In this document: positions 45,515 through 55,475 of the stretch, piece after piece
How the letters are laid out: the number at the start of each line of letters is the position of its first letter
Numbering within the stretch: the first letter of the stretch is position 1
Assembly (NCBI GenBank): GCA_963696315.1
Contig: CAVOJU010000045.1
Coordinates: 1-64,000, forward strand
Reading direction: 5' to 3'
DNA from: CAWKEY01 sp963696315
GTDB lineage: Bacteria; Pseudomonadota; Gammaproteobacteria; Methylococcales; Methylomonadaceae
Length of the DNA: 64,000 nucleotides
Program-made: the position numbers and the translations under genes
The notes under the pieces: generated by a model
Database searches by the model: none
The model's input: only the letters and a program-made list of their open reading frames with translations
What the model was told of the DNA's origin: nothing

Positions 45515-46638
45515 GTTACAATTTTGGATTTCCCCAGTAACAGCCAGATTGATTCTCTTCGCTTGCTAAACTACTATTCAAGAATCCCCCCCATTAACCT
45601 AAAAAAATCAGTTGAGTTAATCCCTGCCAAAAATATGCAGCATAAACTTGACAGGCAAATGAAGATTATGTGGTGTATTTAGCCCTCACAATTGATCAAA
45701 TCTGGAGGTTTTAACAGAGCGCCTTTCAGGTATTTTTTCATCGCTTCACTCAAAATACGGTACCAGCATTGCAGTGGGGTCAACTGCGGCGCAATGGCTT
45801 TGAGTTCATCAAAAAACGCACAGACGCGCGCATAGGCTGCCCTTACATAAGCGGCTCGACCGTGCGTGCTGGTTATGGTAAGTGTCTTTTGTGCGGCATG
45901 GCTGGTTTGTTTACCAACACCATGCAACAGCAGCGGTCTGGAAACGATGGCTTCATAATGCTTATCCGGCTCCGCCAGTCTGACAAACAGTGACCACCAG
46001 TTATAGATAAGCGCAATCATGCGCGCGATAAAACGGCACGGTTTGATTTTCTGGGTCACAAATCCGCCCCAGCCCCATTGGTTTTTGATTTCATCAAAGT
46101 TATTTTCACAATCGGCACGATCCCGATAATGCTGAACAATGGTCACCACCTCCGAGTCTAGCGAGGTGACCAAGACACTGTATTCGAAAGCAGCCATGTC
46201 TTCAGCGGGTTCAAGAAGCGATACCTGCTGGGGTAAGGCTTGGTCGGTGTCCGGCGCGATGACGATATTTTCTTGAAGCCGACGCCGCACCAGGACGACT
46301 CGACGCGGCTGTTGTCCAGTAAAGTGGACCCCTCTGTCCAGACAAATATTCATTGAGTTTAAGATAGAGTCCTGTACTCATTACAGCTGAATAGCGCTGT
46401 CCCAATTTTTCTATACGAAGTTTTCATTTTAATAAATTGTTATTATTGCGCCGCAGGCATTTTAATATTCCATAATGTTTGCTGCGGCGGAATGTGGTCA
46501 AAGGGTGAATCAGTGTGGGTAAGCTCGTGGTAAACTGCCTAAGCAGTTTTCCATCAGCTTATCCACACGTTCCGAAGGAAATTCACGCTTTGTCCACATG
46601 GCGTCCGCCTATAGTACTTTCAATGAATGCCGCTCTTT

Positions 46639-47529
46639 TTAACATAAACTTTCGCTGACGTTCGATAGTTCAATCACACCTGTTTCTGTCGGCTCTTTAA
46701 ATTTATCAACAATCATTGCACCTCCACCAGTCCCCGTTTGATACACCACATCCGGCGTTGTATAGCCCAACGCTTGATGCCGCCGTTCCTCGTTGTAAAA
46801 CAGGAAGTAGCGCGTCAGCCCCAGCAGCAAATTCGGCATGCTTTCGTACCCCTTCAAATACACATCTTCATATTTCACCGTCCGCCATAGCCGCTCAACA
46901 AAAATATTGTCCAGTGCGCGACCGCGTCCATCCATACTGATCGTGATGCCGTTCTGGATCAATACGCCAGTGAAACCTTCGCTGGTAAACTGCGAGCCCT
47001 GGTCGGTATTGAAGATTCCGGGTACGCCGAAGTTCTTGATAGCTTCCTCCAGACCGTCTACACAGAACCCTGCATCCAGCGTGTTCGACAACCGCCATGC
47101 CAGTACCTTGCGACTGTACCAGTCGATGATCGCAACCAGGTATACAAAGCCGTGCCGCAACCGGATATAGGTGATGTCGGTACTCCACACCTGATTGGGA
47201 CGAACAATATCCAAGCCCCTCAACAGATACGGATAAAGCTTGTGCTGCGGATGTGGCTTGCTGGTGTTGGGGCCGGGTGCCATACCCGCCAGTCCCAACT
47301 TTTGCAGCAAGCGTTGCACCCGCTTGCGATTGACGGCGTACCCACAGCCACATAAATATTTCGTCATGCGACGTGACCCATAAAACGGGTGCCGCGTGTA
47401 CTCTTCATCGAGTTTGGTCAACAGCATGCACTCAAGCTCGTTCACTGCTTTCTGTGGACGCTTTTTCTGGTCATACACAACCGAGCGCGTCACCGCGAGA
47501 AGTTGGCATTGCCTGGATACCGCAAGCAC
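46639..47529 (-). CDS. IS3-family transposase OrfB
   Basis: 296 aa. HTH_21 region (YTRHPFYGSRRMTKYL) and rve core: WSTDITYIRLRHGFVYL (first Asp), IFNTDQGSQFTSEGF (second Asp) and DNIFVERLWRTVKYEDVY (Glu). NEERRHQALGYTTPDVVY is the usual C-terminal part. The frame continues upstream without ATG (VWTQPVGERQKWIEPGHV), consistent with production by a -1 frameshift from orfA. Intact. Confidence 0.9.
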   Translation of the reverse strand: MLAVSRQCQLLAVTRSVVYDQKKRPQKAVNELECMLLTKLDEEYTRHPFYGSRRMTKYLCGCGYAVNRKRVQRLLQKLGLAGMAPGPNTSKPHPQHKLYPYLLRGLDIVRPNQVWSTDITYIRLRHGFVYLVAIIDWYSRKVLAWRLSNTLDAGFCVDGLEEAIKNFGVPGIFNTDQGSQFTSEGFTGVLIQNGITISMDGRGRALDNIFVERLWRTVKYEDVYLKGYESMPNLLLGLTRYFLFYNEERRHQALGYTTPDVVYQTGTGGGAMIVDKFKEPTETGVIELSNVSESLC

Positions 47530-47561
47530 ATGCCCTGGCTCTATCCACTTCTGGCGCTCTC

Positions 47562-47855
47562 CTACAGGCTGAGTCCAGACTTTTTTTTAAGCCAATCCAA
47601 TTCCATGTTGAGTTGTCCGATTTTGGCGTACAACCGGTCTGGATCACTCTGGGCATTGACCGGTTTTGGACCACGCTTGCCTTCAAATAGACTGCCTGCA
47701 TTGGCAAGCAAGTCCTTTTTCCATTGCGCCACTTGAGTCGGATGGACTCCATACTCCTGTGCAATCTCATTGACGGTTTTAGTCCCCTTGACCGCTTCCA
47801 GTGCAACCTTGGCTTTTTGCGCACCTGTAAAAATCTTTCGTTTGCTTTCGCTCAT
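47562..47855 (-). CDS. IS3-family transposase OrfA
   Basis: 97 aa. HTH_Tnp_1 domain: KRKIFTGAQKAKVALEAVKG, then NEIAQEYGVHPTQVAQWKK, followed by a coil (LYAKIGQLNMELDWLKKK). The run AAAAAAAAG (complement of CTTTTTTTT at about 47579-47588) sits at its end and would direct a -1 shift into OrfB. The IS is probably still functional. Confidence 0.9.
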   Translation of the reverse strand: MSESKRKIFTGAQKAKVALEAVKGTKTVNEIAQEYGVHPTQVAQWKKDLLANAGSLFEGKRGPKPVNAQSDPDRLYAKIGQLNMELDWLKKKSGLSL

Positions 47856-48995
47856 TGTCTGCCTCTTTTTTCACGACAGGGCATAGCTTAAACTATTGTC
47901 CGGATTTCGGGGTCCACTATACAGGTACTGAGCTTGAGTTCAGTGGCTAATGCCTCCCAACCCGCATGGGTTTGCTGCCAACCGGGTTTGCAATGCTGCT
48001 GAAGGATCAATTTTTTCACATAGGGTGATTTCCGAAGCTTGAACAAATAATCGATGCCGCGCTGCTCGGCTTCGATCATGATAGTGTCGCTGCCCCAATC
48101 ACAATCGCCCCGAATAAAAGCGGGCCAGTTCGTGCGTGGCAGACGCTCCAGTAAGGCCCATAAGCCGGGCGCGGAATAGGCGGCTGCACTGTGGTCACCC
48201 GCCTGAACCTCAACCTCGAGGATCAAGCGCAGATTCGCGATCATATACGTGTGATAGGTGTGCGAGGGCCGTCCGGGCTTGTGGGGGTTGTAGCCAACGA
48301 CGGCGTCCTCCTGTTTGCCATAGAGGGTTTTAACCGTCACATCCGCATCCAGTATCCACGGCTGACTGAGCAAGGGGCGGTAACAATACGCCAAATGGTC
48401 TTGTAGCCAACGGATACCGTCTTCCTCATCGATCTTGCCCAGTGCTCTGCGAGCACTGTCATCACTGACCACTTTCGACATGCCCAGTAATTGAGTGTTG
48501 ACAGTATCCCCCATTAAGCTGGTGATATGCGCATAGCGGTTATGACCGGCGAGAATAAACAGCAACAACGATCCCAGGACATTGACTTTTTTGGGGGCGT
48601 TATTACTGGCATAGTTTAAAGGACATTCATCCACCCAAGGTTCGAATAAGTGACCCATTTTTAAAAACTGGATAAAAAACGGCAACTGCCCCAAGGGGGT
48701 GACGTGGGCTTGCGTATCCCATTCAATATGGATTTTTCCATCAAATGTATCGGCAACCAGTGCGCTGATTTCGCGCTTTTTGAGGTTTAATTCTGAGTCA
48801 CCCTTTGGGTGAATAACTTTAGGTGGCAATACCATGGCTAAGCTCAAGCAATTCAGAGGGTTCAGATTATAACCTTAAGTTCGACTGATTTTTTTAGGAT
48901 TAACCGAGCCCGGCAAATTTTGCCGGCGCTTGTTTACCAGCCTCATATTGAACTCAAGCTATCGGAATGGAAGTTCTCACTACTCTTTGTAGCAA

Positions 48996-49228
48996 ATGAT
49001 TACTGACTTCAAAAAAATAGATTCCCTATCCCCCTCTGACTTTGAAATTTTCGTCCGCGATCGCAACAACAAAAGCAGCTCATTCGAAAAAGAACTGTAG
49101 GCGAATACAAAGGCAAAATCGTTATTCATGAAGATTTTGATGAACCGTTAGGGGATGATTTTTGGCTAGGTGAGTTGAATGTAGAAGTTGTAGACTTGTC
49201 GAGGGGAAATAACGATGCCAACTATTAG
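48996..49228 (+). pseudogene. fused debris: nuclease-like N-terminus and antitoxin-like C-terminus
   Basis: 48996-49100 encodes MITDFKKIDSLSPSDFEIFV and a few more residues before a stop; SLSPSDFEIFVRD resembles N-termini of restriction-endonuclease-like proteins. In the next frame 49046-49228 ends RKRTVGEYKGKIVIHEDFDE and PLGDDFWLGEL, similar to the C-terminus of DUF2281/Phd-like antitoxins. That frame overlaps the DUF4160 start by 14 bp. I read it as two truncated genes joined by deletion; both identifications are weak. Confidence 0.4.
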
Positions 49229-49475
49229 CACATTTTACGGAATTATAATTCGTATGTTTTTTGCAGAACACGCACCGCCACACTTTCAAGCACAATATGG
49301 TGAGCATAAAGCGGCGATTAACATTCTGACACTTGAAATAGAAGAAGGTAAATTGCCACGACGTGCGCTTAACTTAGTTTTGGATTGGGCGGAATTACAT
49401 CGTGACGAATTATTGAGCGATTGGGATAAATGCCGAGTACATCAACAGCCAGATAAAATAGAACCCTTAACGTAA
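49215..49475 (+). CDS. DUF4160 protein
   Basis: 86 aa. The DUF4160 pattern is clear: MPTISTFYGIIIRMFFAEHA, PPHFQAQYGEHKAAINI, LEIEEGKLPRRALNLVLDWA and HRDELLSDWDKC. It is commonly followed by DUF2442, as here (12 bp). The pair is often proposed as a toxin-antitoxin-like module, but no activity is established to my knowledge. GAGGGG lies upstream of the ATG. Confidence 0.85.
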   Translation: MPTISTFYGIIIRMFFAEHAPPHFQAQYGEHKAAINILTLEIEEGKLPRRALNLVLDWAELHRDELLSDWDKCRVHQQPDKIEPLT

Positions 49476-49486
49476 TGGAGGTTTTT

Positions 49487-49741
49487 ATGTATTACGATGT
49501 AATTGAAGCACGAGTTATTGGTGAATTAGCCTTCGAAGTTCGTTTTTCGGATGGTTTAAGTGGAAATGTTCGATTTTTGCCGTCTTATCTTTATGGTGTA
49601 TTTGAAAAACTCAAAAATCCAGATTTTTTCAACCAACTTAAAGTAACCGATGGTTTTGTATCATGGGCTGACGAAATCGACCTTGCGCCAGATAGCATGT
49701 ACCGTGCAATTTCACAAACAGGTGAATGGCTTTTGTCCTGA
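49487..49741 (+). CDS. DUF2442 protein
   Basis: 84 aa starting MYYDVIEARVIGELAFEVRF, with LSGNVRFLPSYLYGVFEKLK and FVSWADEIDLAPDSMYRAI, the DUF2442 hallmark. ATG 49487 is preferred to 49475 because GGAGG lies five bases before it. Coupled to the DUF4160 gene. Both genes are AT-rich compared with the flanking SWIM and glpK genes and were probably acquired. Confidence 0.85.
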   Translation: MYYDVIEARVIGELAFEVRFSDGLSGNVRFLPSYLYGVFEKLKNPDFFNQLKVTDGFVSWADEIDLAPDSMYRAISQTGEWLLS

Positions 49742-49897
49742 AATAAACGGCTGTTACATTTCGTCCTGTAGGTAGGCAACGCATACCTTTTCAAGGGTTC
49801 TTGAGGAGGGTGGAGATATGAATTTAAATCATAATGCAGACGGTTTTTTGGGTTGGCCCGCTAATTGGTGCCTGGAAGAATAATTTGAAACTTTACC

Positions 49898-51650
49898 ATG
49901 TTTGACAAACTCATCACTAAAGACACACTCGAAAATCTGGCCGGCGCGGCGGCTTTTAAGCGCGGCGAGGCTTATTTCTCGACTGGCTCAGTGGGGCATC
50001 TAAGCGATACCGGCGACAAAATCAGCGCGCAGGTCGAGGGCACAGAAACCTATCGGGTCGAGTTGAGGGATGACGATGGTAATCTCGGCTACGATTGCAC
50101 CTGCCCGCGCGCAGCGGAGGGCCATTTCTGCAAGCATTGTGTGGCGGTCGGTTTAGCGTGGCTTTCCGGGCAAAAGGACAGCCGGCGGCGCCGTACCTGC
50201 AAAAACACGGCGCGATCCTCAGCGCAACATCCGGGAATATCTGGGCACGCAACCTCAAGAGACATTAATTGAGCTGTTACTGGATGCCGCCAAACGCGAT
50301 AAGTTATTACAACAAGCCTTAACGCTCAAGGCGGAGCGCGCCGCTGGCGGAAGCCATACCGCCAAAGCCTTCCGTAAGGCCATTGATAAGGCAACGCGCG
50401 TTCGTGGCTTTATAGATTGGCGAGAGGTTCGCGGCTTTGCGGCTAATCTGGATCAAGTCGTGGCATCGCTGGCGGAATTGCTGACACCGGAAAGCGCCGC
50501 GATGCTGGTCGAGTTGGCAGAATACGCGATTGAACGTGCGGAAAAGTCTCTGGAACACATTGACGACTCGAACGGCGATATTGGCAGCATTGTACAAGAA
50601 CTCGGCGAGTTGCACCTCAGGGCCTGCGAGCTGGCGAAGCCGGAGCCACAAGCACTGGCGGAACGTCTGTTTCATTTAGAGTCGACTTCGCCTTTTGGAA
50701 TTTGCAGTTTCAGTGCCATGACTTATCGTGAGGCGCTGGGCGAGCAAGGTCTGCGCCGTTATCGGGAATTAGCCGAGAGCGAATGGGCTAAAATAAAACC
50801 CCGCCAACACAGCGAAAGCTACGATTCGCACCGTTACCACATTACCCGCATCATGGAGTCGCTGGCCGAAGCCAGCGGCGATGTGGAGGAATTGGTGGCC
50901 ATCAAGTCGCGTGACCTGTCGTTGCCTTACCACTATCTGGTCATCGCCCAGATATGGGCCAAGGCCGGGCAGGACGACAAGGCGCTGGAATGGGCGGAAC
51001 GCGGGCTGCGAACGTTTCCCGACAAAACGGACAACCGGCTGCGGGATTTTTTGGTGGCGGCGTATCTGCAACGCAAGCGCAACGCTGAAGCCTTGCAATT
51101 GACCTGGGTGCAGTTCGAGGAGCGGGCGTCCCTGGAACAATACAAAAAACTGCACGCCGTTGCCGAGCAACTCGGCATTTGGCCCGAACAGCGCGAGCGG
51201 GCTTTAGCGCGGCTTGAAGCAGTCATTGCCGCTGAAGCTGCGGTGACAAACCGCTGGAAACCGCAGCCTTCAATACCCAACTATTCCTTACGGATTGAAA
51301 TCGCTTTGTGGGAAGACGATCTCGATGCCGCCTGGGATGCGGCGCATACAGGCACCTGCAATCAGAATTTGCTGATCGCGTTGGCCGGGAAATTGGAGCC
51401 GGTGCGAGCGGAAGATGCTCTCGTCCTTTACATGCGCGTGATCCCGGCCATCGTCGAACAAACCAACAATTCCGCTTATGCCGATGCGGTCAAGCTAATT
51501 CGAAAGGTCGAGAGACTAATGAATGCCCGGGAAGGTCATGGTGAGTTCGGCAATTACCTGGCCGATCTGCGCGCCCGCTTCAAACCCAAGCGGAATTTCA
51601 TCAAATTGCTGGAGGGTGTGGGCAGTCCTCCACAACAATCCAGGAAATAA
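49898..51650 (+). pseudogene. SWIM zinc-finger protein, one frameshift
   Basis: The first frame starts MFDKLITKDTLENLAGAAAF and contains the SWIM motif YDCTCPRAAEGHFCKHCVA (CxC...CxH). The second frame joins at about 50179 (AGGAVPAKTRRDPQRNIREY) and runs to 51650. Removing one A near 50180 gives one protein of about 584 aa. The C-terminal two thirds are helical, TPR-like (KAGQDDKALEWAERGLRTFP; DNRLRDFLVAAYLQRKRNAE). SWIM proteins of this layout are often uncharacterised or linked to DNA/protein binding. Only one lesion is seen. Confidence 0.8.
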
Positions 51651-51716
51651 TCAAACCTGAACAAATCCAGTATCCAACCGTTTTTGCCATTTGATCAACC
51701 CGTTGGTTTTGATGGC

Positions 51717-53201
51717 TCATTCCGCCCAGTTTTTTGTTCTTGCCACGGCTTTCAGCCATTGCCGTTTTAGCGATTCAACCTCTCTCAGCGCCATGGTGCC
51801 GTGAAACGAACGCTCAGCATGCCATTTCTCAGCCAGTTCGCCAATAGTCCAGCAGCCGGCGGCGATACCGGCAAGATAGGCGGCGCCTAAGGCCGTGGTT
51901 TCCAGATCGTCGGGACGCACGACCTCAATACCGGAAATATCGGCCTGAAATTGCACCAGCAGATCATTGCTGGCCGCGCCGCCATCGATCCGCAGTTGCA
52001 ACACAGGCTCGCCGCTGTCAGCGGATAAGGTTTGCAAGAGCTCGTCGACCTGCAAAGCAATGCTCTCCAGCGCCGCCCGGGCGATATGCGCGCGCGTGGT
52101 GCCGCGCGTAATGCCGAAGAGCGCTCCGCGCGCATGCGGATCCCAGTGCGGCGCGCCAAGCCCCGTGAGCGCGGGCACAAAGAAAACCCCGCCATTGTCG
52201 GCAACGCTGGCGGCCAGCGTTTCGCAGTCAGATGCCTGCCCGAACAGCTTCAAGCCGTCACGCAGCCACTGAATCACCGCGCCGCCGATGAACACGCTGC
52301 CCTCAAGGGCATAAACAACTTCATCGCCGATTTGCCAGGCAATGGTGGTCAACAGCCGATGGCTTGAAAACACGCGTTTAGACCCGGTATTCATCATCAA
52401 AAATGAGCCGGTGCCGTAGGTGCACTTGGCCATGCCTGCTTCAGTGCACAGCTGTCCGAATAAGGCCGCCTGTTGATCGCCGGCAATGGCGGTGATGGCA
52501 ATACCCGCGCCCACATCAGCATTGCGCGTAAAGCCATACAGTTCGCAGGACGATTTGACGGCCGGCAGCATGGCGGCGGGTATGTCGAACAAGACCAGTA
52601 ATTCATCATCCCAGCACAGGTGCTCGATGTTATAGAGCATGGTGCGGGAAGCGTTGGACACATCGGTGATATGCAATTCGCCATTGGTCAGCTTCCACAC
52701 CAGCCATGCATCGATGGTGCCGAAAGCCAATTCGCCGCGTTCTGCTTTCGCCCGTGCGCCATCGACATGATCCAGTATCCAGCGCACTTTGGTAGCTGAA
52801 AAATAAGCGTCGATGACAAGGCCGGTTTTAGCCTGAACCATCGTTTCCAGACCGGCGGCTTTAAGCCGGTTGCAGTCATCAGCCATGCGCCGGTCCTGCC
52901 AGACGATGGCGTTATAGATGGGTTTGCCGGTATGTCTATCCCAAACAACCGTGGTTTCGCGCTGGTTGGTAATGCCGATACCGGCAATATCCTCCGGACT
53001 AAGCTGCAATTGCGCCATCGCCTGCTTGCAAACCGCAGCTTGCGTTTGCCAGATTTCTTCGGGGTCATGCTCCACCCAGCCCGGCTCAGGAAACAGTTGC
53101 CTGAATTCCCGCTGCGCCATGGCGACTGGCCTGGCCTGCCGGTCATAAAGGACACAGCGCGAGCTGCTGGTGCCTTGATCTATGGCTAAAATGTATTGCA
53201 T
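51717..53201 (-). CDS. glpK: glycerol kinase
   Basis: GlpK phosphorylates glycerol to glycerol 3-phosphate with ATP. 494 aa. ILAIDQGTSSSRCVLYD at the N-terminus, GITNQRETTVVWDR, IVWQDRRMADDC, TDVSNASRTMLYNI, IAGDQQAALFGQ, KCTYGTGSFLMMNTG, LTGLGAPHWDPHARG and LRIDGGAASNDLLVQFQAD are all family signatures. Neither glpF nor glpD is nearby, so the operon is not the usual one. Intact. Confidence 0.96.
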   Translation of the reverse strand: MQYILAIDQGTSSSRCVLYDRQARPVAMAQREFRQLFPEPGWVEHDPEEIWQTQAAVCKQAMAQLQLSPEDIAGIGITNQRETTVVWDRHTGKPIYNAIVWQDRRMADDCNRLKAAGLETMVQAKTGLVIDAYFSATKVRWILDHVDGARAKAERGELAFGTIDAWLVWKLTNGELHITDVSNASRTMLYNIEHLCWDDELLVLFDIPAAMLPAVKSSCELYGFTRNADVGAGIAITAIAGDQQAALFGQLCTEAGMAKCTYGTGSFLMMNTGSKRVFSSHRLLTTIAWQIGDEVVYALEGSVFIGGAVIQWLRDGLKLFGQASDCETLAASVADNGGVFFVPALTGLGAPHWDPHARGALFGITRGTTRAHIARAALESIALQVDELLQTLSADSGEPVLQLRIDGGAASNDLLVQFQADISGIEVVRPDDLETTALGAAYLAGIAAGCWTIGELAEKWHAERSFHGTMALREVESLKRQWLKAVARTKNWAE

Positions 53202-53238
53202 AGCGTTATCTTGATGCGTGATTTTTAAATATCGTCAT

Positions 53239-55395
53239 TCAGGCCGTTTGCCACTGCAGCCCTGCCCTAACGCAGCGCAATACCCCGTAACTGTATTGTC
53301 CCTGAAAAATCTCATAAACCGGCTTGAGTGCATTTTTCTGTTCTTCCGGCAAATGCATGATGGCCTCTTCTATCTGCCTGATTTCCGGCTCCGGTAATTC
53401 CACGACATCGGCCAGTACCAGCAGGCCCTGCTCCACAGATTGCGCGAGATGCCCATAAATCGTAGTTTCTTGTAATTCCCGTTGCCGGGCGATTTGTTGC
53501 ACCGTGTAACCCAGCCTGAACAAGGCCGCCGATTCAGCTGCCGTATCCGACAAACCAATCGGCCCGCTGTGATTGGCGTCAATAAACTCGCTGATCACGG
53601 CCAAAAATTCATTCCCATAAAGTTCAAGTTTACGCGCGCCAATGCCCGACAACTGGGCCATTTGCTGATGATTGACCGGCTTGGCAGCGAGCATTTCCAT
53701 CAAAGTGGCATCGTTGAAAATAATGTAGGGCGGCACGTCCTGGGCATCGGCAATCTGCCTGCGCTTGGCGCGCAGGGCATTCCACAGCAAACTGTCATCG
53801 CTCTTGCCAAATTGCCGGTCTGCACTTTTCGTGCGCTTGCTTTTTTCGGGCTGCAAATCCTTGCGCAACATCAATGGCTGTTCACCGCGCAGAATCGGCC
53901 GGCAGACTTCCGTCAGTTTAAATGCGCCGAAGTTGTCGAAATCCACCGCCACCAAACCGCGCGCAACCAGCTGCCTGAACACCGAGCGCCACTGTTTTTC
54001 ATCCAGCGCCTTGCCGATCCCGAAGGTCGATTGCAGATCATGTCCAAAACTTTTTACCCGCTCGGTGGTTTTGCCGAGCAAGACATCAATCAAATGATTG
54101 GCGCCAAAACGCTGTCCGGTGCGGTAGATGCTGGACAATGCCTGTTGTGCCGCCAGCGTGCCGTCCCAGGTCTGCACGGGCTCCAGGCAGGTGTCACAAT
54201 TGCCGCAGGCGTGTTCCATGACATCACCAAAATAACTTAACAAGGCTTGCCGCCGGCAATGCACCTGTTCGCAAAGGGCCAGCATGGCATCCAGCTTGTG
54301 ATATTCGATACGTTTATGGGTCTCATCGGCATTGGAATCTGCCAGCATATGCCGCAGGGTGATGACATCCTGCAAGCCATACGCCATCCAGGCATTGGCC
54401 GGCAAGCCATCGCGTCCGGCCCGGCCGGTTTCCTGATAATAGGCCTCCACACTCTTGGGCAAATCCAGGTGCGCGACAAACCGGACATTGGGTTTATCTA
54501 TGCCCATGCCAAAAGCAATCGTGGCCACGATCACCAGGCCGTCCTGCATTAAAAACTGGTGCTGATGGCGCTGCCGTAAATCCGCCGTCATGCCGGCATG
54601 ATAAGGCAGGGCATGCACGCCTTTGGTTTGGAGCCATTCAGCCGTGGCATCGACTTTTTTACGCGACAGACAATAGACGATGCCGGCATCACCGGCATGT
54701 TCGGCGCGGATAAAATCCAGCAATTGTTGTTTGGCATTTTGCTTTTGCACAATGCGGTAGCGGATATTGGGCCGATCAAAACCGCTTTGAAAAATTCGCG
54801 CCTGCTGAAGCCCCAGGCGCACAATGATTTCCTGCCGGGTTTTTTCATCCGCCGTAGCGGTCAGCGCGATACGGGGAATATCAGGAAAATGTTCATGCAG
54901 CATGGAAAGCTGCAGATAATCAACGCGGAAATCGTGCCCCCATTGGGACACGCAGTGCGCCTCATCAATGGCAAACAAGGCGATTTTGATGCGCTCGAAC
55001 AGCGCCGAGGTACGCGCCGAGGTCAGCCTTTCCGGCGCAATGTACAGTAAATCCAGCTCGCCGTTGAGCAACTGCTGCTCAATGAGACGCGCTTGTTCCG
55101 AAGATAGGGTCGAATTGAGAAACGCGGCCTTGACGCCCAGCTGCAGCAAGGCGCTAACCTGATCCTGCATCAGCGCAATCAGCGGCGAAATGACGATGCC
55201 GACACCGGGCCGGATCAAGGCGGGAATCTGATAACACAAGGACTTGCCGCCGCCGGTCGGCATCAATACCAAGGCATCCCGCTCTGCCAGCACTTGCTCG
55301 ATAACGGCCTGCTGCTGTCCTCTAAAGCTATCGTAGCCAAAAACAGCCTTGAGTATTTCAATCGGCTTATGCTCCACCCCGTCTCCCCGCGCCAC
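53239..55395 (-). CDS. recQ: ATP-dependent DNA helicase RecQ
   Basis: 718 aa, 3'-5' DNA helicase of the RecF pathway. Walker A LMPTGGGKSLCY (about residues 44-55), FAIDEAHCVSQWGHDFR (DEAH), ALTATADEKTR (motif III), VIVATIAFGMGIDKPNVRFV and YYQETGRAGRDGLPA (motifs V, VI). The zinc domain has CRRQALLSYFGD and HACGNCDTC. An HRDC domain (LRAKRRQIADAQDVPPYIIF) and an extra C-terminal helical domain follow. Divergent from gshA. Confidence 0.95.
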   Translation of the reverse strand: MARGDGVEHKPIEILKAVFGYDSFRGQQQAVIEQVLAERDALVLMPTGGGKSLCYQIPALIRPGVGIVISPLIALMQDQVSALLQLGVKAAFLNSTLSSEQARLIEQQLLNGELDLLYIAPERLTSARTSALFERIKIALFAIDEAHCVSQWGHDFRVDYLQLSMLHEHFPDIPRIALTATADEKTRQEIIVRLGLQQARIFQSGFDRPNIRYRIVQKQNAKQQLLDFIRAEHAGDAGIVYCLSRKKVDATAEWLQTKGVHALPYHAGMTADLRQRHQHQFLMQDGLVIVATIAFGMGIDKPNVRFVAHLDLPKSVEAYYQETGRAGRDGLPANAWMAYGLQDVITLRHMLADSNADETHKRIEYHKLDAMLALCEQVHCRRQALLSYFGDVMEHACGNCDTCLEPVQTWDGTLAAQQALSSIYRTGQRFGANHLIDVLLGKTTERVKSFGHDLQSTFGIGKALDEKQWRSVFRQLVARGLVAVDFDNFGAFKLTEVCRPILRGEQPLMLRKDLQPEKSKRTKSADRQFGKSDDSLLWNALRAKRRQIADAQDVPPYIIFNDATLMEMLAAKPVNHQQMAQLSGIGARKLELYGNEFLAVISEFIDANHSGPIGLSDTAAESAALFRLGYTVQQIARQRELQETTIYGHLAQSVEQGLLVLADVVELPEPEIRQIEEAIMHLPEEQKNALKPVYEIFQGQYSYGVLRCVRAGLQWQTA

Positions 55396-55475
55396 GATTA
55401 TATTTCTTCAAGCAGTCAATACCTTTTATAATGCTTGGAATTATATCAGGACTACAGGGCGCGCACGTCCACTCT

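Larger units (their letters stand above)
46322..47919 (-). mobile_element. IS3-family element inside the IS1380-like IS
   Basis: Approximately 1.6 kb. The ends share AGTGGACCCC (46323-46332, and complement at 47910-47918), followed by related GTCCAGACAA/TCCGGACAA. The target duplication is not clear (only TA). It carries orfA and orfB in the minus direction with an A8G slip site. The 46360-46630 stretch downstream of orfB has no gene. It is not the same IS as the one at 13.1 kb: ends and proteins differ. Confidence 0.78.
45679..48847 (-). pseudogene. IS1380-like transposase, split by IS3
   Basis: The N-terminal part (48847 to about 47920) reads FDGKIHIEWDTQAHVTPLGQ, LPFFIQFLKMGHLFEPWV and WILDADVTVKTLYGKQED (first Asp), RGDCDWGSDTIM (second Asp). 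The C-terminal part (about 46321-45679) continues at TGQQPRRVVLVRRRLQ and contains HYRDRADCENNFDEIKNQWG with the last catalytic Glu. Joined they give a full-length DDE transposase; the IS3 insertion after ELKLSTC inactivates it. The part also contains LLLHGVGKQTSHAAQKTLTI near its end, typical of the family. Confidence 0.82.
45598..48898 (-). mobile_element. IS1380-like element, interrupted by an IS3-family IS
   Basis: Terminal inverted repeats begin CCTAAAAAAATCAGT at 45598 and, on the other strand, at 48898 (17-18 matching bases of the first 24). ATTAA flanks both sides (45593-45597 and 48899-48903) as target duplication. Without the 1.6-kb IS3 the element is about 1.7 kb, normal for IS1380. 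The transposase is on the minus strand. Confidence 0.85.

Noticed and set aside
53482..54240. 252-aa plus-strand ORF
   Set aside because: Shadow of recQ; the RecQ zinc and helicase motifs prove the minus strand is coding.
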